Source of the DNA: CAZTZY01 sp964617765
GTDB lineage: Bacteria > Pseudomonadota > Gammaproteobacteria > Pseudomonadales > DT-91
Assembly (NCBI GenBank): GCA_964617765.1
Contig: CAZTZY010000099.1
Location: 1 to 9,578, forward strand
Reading direction: 5' to 3'
DNA: 9,578 nt
The notes beneath the pieces were generated by a model that did no database searches, had not been told where the DNA came from, and worked only from the letters and a program-made list of their open reading frames with translations. Below are positions 6,006 to 9,578 of this stretch, in pieces. Each line of letters begins with the position of its first letter. Within the stretch, counting starts at the first letter, position 1. The position numbers and the translations under genes are program-made.

Positions 6006-8030
6006 TCATCCATGGAATCTGAATACCTGTTCTTTTATACGATGCAACTCATCACGGACGCTTGCAGCACTTTCAAATTCAAGATTTTTGGCATGTTCAT
6101 GCATTTTTGTTTCGAGCTCTTTAATCAGTTTTTCCAATTGCTTAGGCGTCAAGGATGCAACTTTTGCACGATCCCTGATCACATCAGCCGTACTTTGCTT
6201 GCCTTTCTTTTTGGTTCGCGAACCTGGTATCACAGCCCCTTCAAGTATATCGGTCACTGCCTTCTTGATACCCAGAGGAGTAATGCCGTGTAATTCGTTA
6301 TAAATTAACTGCCTTTCCCGGCGTCGATTCGTTTCATCAATAGCACGCTGCATAGAGCCGGTTATTTTATCGGCATACAAAATTGCACGCCCGTTGATAT
6401 GCCTTGCTGCACGGCCGATAGTTTGAATCAAGGAACGATCCGAGCGCAAAAATCCTTCTTTATCAGCATCAAGAATTGCCACCAAAGAGACTTCAGGCAT
6501 ATCGAGGCCTTCGCGCAGCAAATTAATACCCACAAGGACATCAAACACACCCAAGCGTAAATCCCTGATAATCTCAACACGTTCGACAGTTTCAATATCT
6601 GAGTGCAAATATCGCACTTTTAAACCGTTTTCAGCCAAGTAATCTGTCAAATCTTCAGCAATTCTTTTGGTCAAAACAGTGACGAGCACCCTTTCATCCA
6701 GCGCGATCGTTTTCTGGATTTGATCAAATAAATCATCGACCTGCGTTAATGCGGGTTTTATCTCAATCAAAGGATCTACAAGTCCCGTTGGACGAACCAA
6801 TTGCTCAACAACCTGATCAGCATGCTCCAGCTCATATTTGCCCGGAGTTGCCGAAACACAAATCATCTGCCCTACTACAGATTCCCACTCCTCAAAACGC
6901 ATGGGGCGATTATCCAGGGCTGAAGGTAAACGAAATCCATACTGCACGAGGGTTTCTTTTCTTGACCTGTCACCCTTGGACATTGCCCCCAATTGCGGAA
7001 TAGTGACATGCGATTCATCAATAACCACCAAAGCATTATCAGGGAGATAATCGAATAATGTTGGCGGTGGCTCACCTTCTTTACGGCCAGATAATTGCCG
7101 CGAATAGTTCTCAATGCCATTGCAGTAGCCTAACTCCCTGATCATCTCCAGATCATACCGGGTGCGCTGTTCCAGTCTTTGAGCTTCAACCAGCTTATCG
7201 TTATCACGGAAATATTTAATACGCTCCTCTAGCTCCACTTCAATTTCATCGATGGCTTTTAACAAGGTTTCTCGAGGCGTCACATAGTGCGATTTGGGAT
7301 AAACAGAATAGCGTGGAACGGTCTTGAAGATTTCCCCTGTCAAGGGATCAAAAATGGAAAGCTTTTCCACCTCATCATCAAATAACTGAATACGTAATGC
7401 TTCATAATCAGAATCTGCAGGGAAAACATCGATAACCTCACCACGAGCACGATAAGTGCCGCGCTGGAAATCGGTATCATTCCGGGTGTACTGCAACTCG
7501 GCCAACTTGCGCAGGATTTCGCGCTGATCAATGCGATCGCCCCGAACCAGATGCAACATCATCGATAGATAGGATTCAGGGTCGCCCAAGCCATAGATAG
7601 CTGAAACAGTCGCTACCACGATACAATCCCTGCGTTCCAATAGCGCTTTAGTGGCAGATAAGCGCATTTGTTCTATATGTTCATTAATAGCGGCATCTTT
7701 ATCAATAAAGGTATCTGATGAAGGCACATAGGCTTCTGGCTGGTAGTAATCATAATAAGAAACGAAGTATTCCACTGCATTATTGGGAAAAAACTCCTTA
7801 AACTCACCATAAAGTTGGGCAGCCAGCGTTTTATTATGAGCCATTACAATAGTGGGTCTTTGCAGCTTCTCTATGACATTGGCGATGGTAAAAGTCTTCC
7901 CTGAGCCTGTCACACCTAATAAAATCTGCGCATGCAAGCCTGACCCAATACCCTCGATAAGTGAATTAATGGCCTGCGGCTGGTCACCTGCAGGAGCAAA
8001 TTTAGAATGTATAACAAAGGGATCGGACAT
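6006..8030 (-). CDS. uvrB: UvrABC system protein B, excision repair helicase
   Basis: UvrB is the damage-verifying subunit of nucleotide excision repair. UvrA loads it at lesions, it opens the duplex with ATP, and it recruits UvrC for incision. The protein has 674 residues (673 in E. coli) and is complete. Walker A is GVTGSGKT (39-46, Lys45); the beta-hairpin region that locks onto DNA is SYYDYYQPEAYVPSSDTF (91-108); Walker B is DESH (338-341). The C-terminal helicase motifs are INLLREGLDMPEVS and QTIGRAAR (536-543). The C-terminal UVR domain that contacts UvrC covers about 633-668 (KELETKMHEHAKNLEFESAASVRDEL region). The start is set by alignment with E. coli MSKPFKLNSAF, not by a ribosome site: no purine-rich Shine-Dalgarno is visible just upstream. 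I also find no LexA box (CTGT-N8-ACAG) in the 100 bases before it, although uvrB is SOS-controlled in E. coli. Confidence 0.98.
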   Translation of the reverse strand: MSDPFVIHSKFAPAGDQPQAINSLIEGIGSGLHAQILLGVTGSGKTFTIANVIEKLQRPTIVMAHNKTLAAQLYGEFKEFFPNNAVEYFVSYYDYYQPEAYVPSSDTFIDKDAAINEHIEQMRLSATKALLERRDCIVVATVSAIYGLGDPESYLSMMLHLVRGDRIDQREILRKLAELQYTRNDTDFQRGTYRARGEVIDVFPADSDYEALRIQLFDDEVEKLSIFDPLTGEIFKTVPRYSVYPKSHYVTPRETLLKAIDEIEVELEERIKYFRDNDKLVEAQRLEQRTRYDLEMIRELGYCNGIENYSRQLSGRKEGEPPPTLFDYLPDNALVVIDESHVTIPQLGAMSKGDRSRKETLVQYGFRLPSALDNRPMRFEEWESVVGQMICVSATPGKYELEHADQVVEQLVRPTGLVDPLIEIKPALTQVDDLFDQIQKTIALDERVLVTVLTKRIAEDLTDYLAENGLKVRYLHSDIETVERVEIIRDLRLGVFDVLVGINLLREGLDMPEVSLVAILDADKEGFLRSDRSLIQTIGRAARHINGRAILYADKITGSMQRAIDETNRRRERQLIYNELHGITPLGIKKAVTDILEGAVIPGSRTKKKGKQSTADVIRDRAKVASLTPKQLEKLIKELETKMHEHAKNLEFESAASVRDELHRIKEQVFRFHG

Positions 8031-8072
8031 AGGGCAGTTACAAGTAGCTCAGAAAAAGTTTAGATAAAAGTA

Positions 8073-8101
8073 TTGACGATAATAACACATGTCACTAATA
8101 T
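8073..8101 (+). promoter_or_regulatory. Sigma-70 promoter of tRNA-Asn
   Basis: TTGACG (8073-8078) and TAATAT (8096-8101) are separated by exactly 17 bases, close to the consensus. The bases after the -10 are ACGCG, a GC-rich discriminator of the kind found in stringently controlled stable-RNA promoters. Initiation near 8108 would give a leader of about 23 bases before the tRNA. The promoter lies in the 100-base gap with the divergent uvrB, whose own promoter must overlap this region. Confidence 0.82.
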
Positions 8102-8130
8102 ACGCGTCCACTCGAATGGTACAAAACAAT

Positions 8131-8206
8131 TCCGCCTTAGCTCAGTCGGTAGAGCAAATGACTGTTAATCATTGGGTCGCTGGTTCGAGCCCAGCAGGCG
8201 GAGCCA
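8131..8206 (+). tRNA. tRNA-Asn(GTT)
   Basis: This 76-base sequence makes a complete cloverleaf with encoded CCA. The acceptor TCCGCCT pairs with AGGCGGA. The D arm is GCTC...GAGC. The anticodon stem AATGA/TCATT holds the loop CTGTTAA with anticodon GTT, for asparagine codons AAC and AAU. The T arm is GCTGG TTCGAGC CCAGC, and the end is GCCA. It has its own promoter upstream and an intrinsic terminator directly downstream, so it is a single-gene transcription unit. No integrase or att-like repeat of the tRNA 3' end is seen in the following 1.3 kb. Confidence 0.97.
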
Positions 8207-8211
8207 AATAC

Positions 8212-8241
8212 AAAAAGCCACACACTGTGTGGCTTTTTTTT
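8212..8241 (+). terminator. Intrinsic terminator of tRNA-Asn
   Basis: A stem with AGCCACAC pairing to GTGTGGCT around a three-base loop (ACT) is followed by a run of eight T residues in total; the first of these closes the stem. Five As precede the stem. It starts six bases after the CCA end of tRNA-Asn and fits a strong Rho-independent terminator. The following 228 bases to the next gene contain no ORF or RNA gene that I can support. Confidence 0.93.
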
Positions 8242-8431
8242 GGACTTTTACTGGTAAATTACGTGAATATTTTCATTCAAACCCAATTAGTCCGATACCC
8301 AATAAAGCTCAAAACGCACAACCGATACACAACAAATATCGTAAAGTACGATTTTCTAGCCCCAAGAACCTAAATACCCTTGGTTATATGGATGGATTTA
8401 ACAAAAAATACCCAAACAGCCCATTTTCTGC

Positions 8432-8437
8432 TATAAA
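8432..8437 (+). promoter_or_regulatory. Possible -10 element before the small protein gene
   Basis: TATAAA lies 38 bases before the ATG of the 80-residue protein, in a very AT-rich stretch downstream of the tRNA terminator. No clear -35 hexamer is present at 16-18 bases, so this is only a candidate. A promoter is expected somewhere here because the terminator closes the tRNA unit. Confidence 0.3.
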
Positions 8438-8469
8438 TTAAAAAAAATAATTAAATTCCGTGAGGATAT

Positions 8470-8712
8470 ATGGAAAAGGAAAAAAGAAATAAACAAAAAC
8501 CCATTCCCAATAATTTAAAAGATTATTTGAATGAAGATCAACTTGTAGCCCTTCGGCAAATTGAGAGTTTTGGGTGGCGCCTGGAATTTATACGCAGGCC
8601 ATTATTTCAGGATCCAGTACCGGTAGTTTTTGGCCCGACAAATGGCCAGATAGGTATTCTTTTAGAAGATGGTACAATTGATAAAACTGCAAAAATATTG
8701 GTAAGACAGTAA
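8470..8712 (+). CDS. Small conserved-looking hypothetical protein, 80 residues
   Basis: The function is not recognised. The ORF starts ATG after GTGAGGA at good spacing and encodes a soluble 80-residue protein. Its very basic, Lys-rich N-terminus (MEKEKRNKQKPIPNN) is followed by a helical segment (DYLNEDQLVALRQIESFGW, residues 18-36). Next come an Arg-containing strand-like part (RLEFIRRPLFQDPVPVVF) and a short C-terminal hairpin-like part (GQIGILLEDGTIDKTAKI). There is no signal peptide, membrane segment, cysteine or known catalytic motif. The order of predicted elements resembles small uncharacterised gammaproteobacterial proteins I recall with an RRPLFQ-PVPVV core, but I cannot name a family. 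It stands alone between the tRNA-Asn terminator and the next gene, 143 bases away. The clear ribosome site and protein-like composition make it likely a real gene. Confidence 0.8.
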   Translation: MEKEKRNKQKPIPNNLKDYLNEDQLVALRQIESFGWRLEFIRRPLFQDPVPVVFGPTNGQIGILLEDGTIDKTAKILVRQ

Positions 8713-8749
8713 TATCCTTCCAATCTATCCCTTATACTGTATTTGTGAT

Positions 8750-8768
8750 GCGAGCAGCAACTGCTCGC
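8750..8768 (+). other. Perfect hairpin between the two plus-strand genes
   Basis: GCGAGCAG and CTGCTCGC form an 8-bp perfect inverted repeat around the loop CAA, GC-rich in an AT-rich gap. It starts 38 bases after the stop of the 80-residue protein. There is no T run on either strand directly after the stem, so it is not a standard intrinsic terminator. It could be a 3' mRNA-stabilising stem, a U-tract-poor terminator, or an operator for the downstream gene. Confidence 0.6.
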
Positions 8769-8855
8769 TAGCACCCATTGAAATCTTGCCCTAATATATA
8801 ACCATTAAATTATTTTTATGTACCGACTGTAATAACTGACCCAAAGGAAGATTGT

Positions 8856-9569
8856 ATGCGTAAAATTTCATTGAACGAATATTCTCAGGACACCATACAA
8901 ACATTGCTAAGTCAGATTCCTTTTTTTAATGACTTATCTTTACATGATAACCAGCAATACGAACTTCTTCTATCGCATTCAAATATGATCGAATTGGCAG
9001 CTGGTGAGCAAATAATTCGTAAAGGCACCATTGATAAAACATTTTATTTTTTGCTAAAAGGTCAGCTAGATGTTTTTCCTGATGAGAATGCCAAAGCGAA
9101 AGCCATCAATCAACTATCGCCCGGCCAGGTTTTTGGTGCAGTCGCTATTATCAATGACCAACCTAGAACTGCTTCATTAGCGGCATCAAAAGACTCTGGT
9201 GCAACATTGTTTGCCACAGATTTTAGTATTTTTGGAAATTTGGAAGATTTCAGCACCATCAAGCTAGAAACAAAATTGAGTTTTTTACGTATTGTAGTCA
9301 ATAACACCCGCTGGAAATTAGAAGTCTATAAGATGAATGATACTGATCATCCTTTAGCCGCAAAACTAGACAATATACAACGCTATATAGGAGCCAAAAG
9401 CTCTATTGAAGAACTAAAAAGTCTGGCCGAACAATCCAAAAATCTTGGTGACTTGCTTAATGAATGGAATGCATCAATGCAAAAAGGGAAATCTGGAAAA
9501 ACTGAAGCAGGAACAACAAAAAACAAACTATTCTCCATGTTGAGCAGCGTCCGAAACAGCCTTGGCTAA
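8856..9569 (+). CDS. Protein with an N-terminal cyclic-nucleotide-binding-like domain
   Basis: The protein has 237 residues. Residues 18-135 read as a cNMP-binding beta-roll of the CRP/PKA type: LLSQIPFF at the start, AAGEQIIRKGTIDKTFYFLLKGQLDVF (48-74), then LSPGQVFGAVAIINDQPRTASLAA (87-110). The phosphate-binding cassette keeps Gly94 and Arg104, but the usual FGELAL has Ala95 in place of the ribose-binding Glu, so cAMP binding may be lost or altered. A helix follows (about 130-155). The C-terminal part (to 237) is charged, Lys/Glu/Ser-rich and helical, with no winged-helix DNA-binding domain, so this is probably not a CRP-type transcription factor. No signal peptide or membrane segment is visible. 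AAAGGAAG lies about 7 bases before the ATG. The stop TAA falls nine bases before the window end. The domain assignment is fairly sure; the role is unknown. Confidence 0.85.
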   Translation: MRKISLNEYSQDTIQTLLSQIPFFNDLSLHDNQQYELLLSHSNMIELAAGEQIIRKGTIDKTFYFLLKGQLDVFPDENAKAKAINQLSPGQVFGAVAIINDQPRTASLAASKDSGATLFATDFSIFGNLEDFSTIKLETKLSFLRIVVNNTRWKLEVYKMNDTDHPLAAKLDNIQRYIGAKSSIEELKSLAEQSKNLGDLLNEWNASMQKGKSGKTEAGTTKNKLFSMLSSVRNSLG

Positions 9570-9578
9570 TTAAAAAAG

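Noticed and set aside
8131..8206. tRNA-Asn as an integration site for a genomic island
   Set aside because: No integrase gene and no repeat of the tRNA 3' end are seen downstream within the window, and an intact terminator follows the tRNA directly.
8089..8441. Plus-strand frames of 89-94 codons running through tRNA-Asn and its terminator
   Set aside because: They cross a perfect tRNA and an intrinsic terminator, and the translated tRNA part is meaningless as protein.
8663..8689. Shared GTIDKT peptide in the 80-residue protein and in the cNMP-like protein
   Set aside because: Six residues in unrelated contexts with different codons; most likely coincidence rather than a duplication.

Overview
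The window is a chromosomal housekeeping stretch from a gammaproteobacterium. The evidence is the gene order thrS-infC-rpmI-rplT-pheS-pheT, the close similarity of the encoded proteins to their E. coli and Pseudomonas counterparts, an AUU-started infC, and genomically encoded CCA ends on both tRNAs. Base composition is moderately AT-rich. The genus cannot be fixed from the sequence. A Pseudomonas- or Cellvibrio-type relative is a guess, resting on features such as the Cys-rich PheS insertion and the CPCH motif in ThrRS.

Layout. From position 1 to about 8030 everything reads on the minus strand. In transcription order (right to left) it runs: uvrB (nucleotide excision repair helicase); tRNA-Val(GAC) with its own -10 element; thrS, 56 bases after the tRNA; infC, starting on ATT three bases after the thrS stop; rpmI (L35); rplT (L20); an intrinsic terminator or attenuator; pheS; and pheT, which leaves the window at position 1 after 520 codons. 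From about 8070 rightwards everything reads on the plus strand: a strong promoter, tRNA-Asn(GTT), an intrinsic terminator, a small uncharacterised protein of 80 residues, and a 237-residue protein with an N-terminal cyclic-nucleotide-binding-like domain and no visible DNA-binding domain.

How it works together. The minus-strand block supplies translation machinery: two aminoacyl-tRNA synthetases, initiation factor 3, two large-subunit proteins and a tRNA. Several control elements of the kind known in this operon family can be read directly. A hairpin before the thrS ribosome-binding site shows the loop UUGGUAA, the same as the anticodon loop of a tRNA-Thr(GGU). This suggests translational autoregulation by ThrRS through tRNA mimicry. 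infC starts with AUU, the signature of IF3 autoregulation. A terminator sits between rplT and pheS, where E. coli has the pheST attenuator, but I find no conventional Phe-rich leader peptide ahead of it.

The window contains no mobile element, CRISPR array or defence system. The most interesting points are the regulatory RNA structures and the two plus-strand proteins of unknown role.
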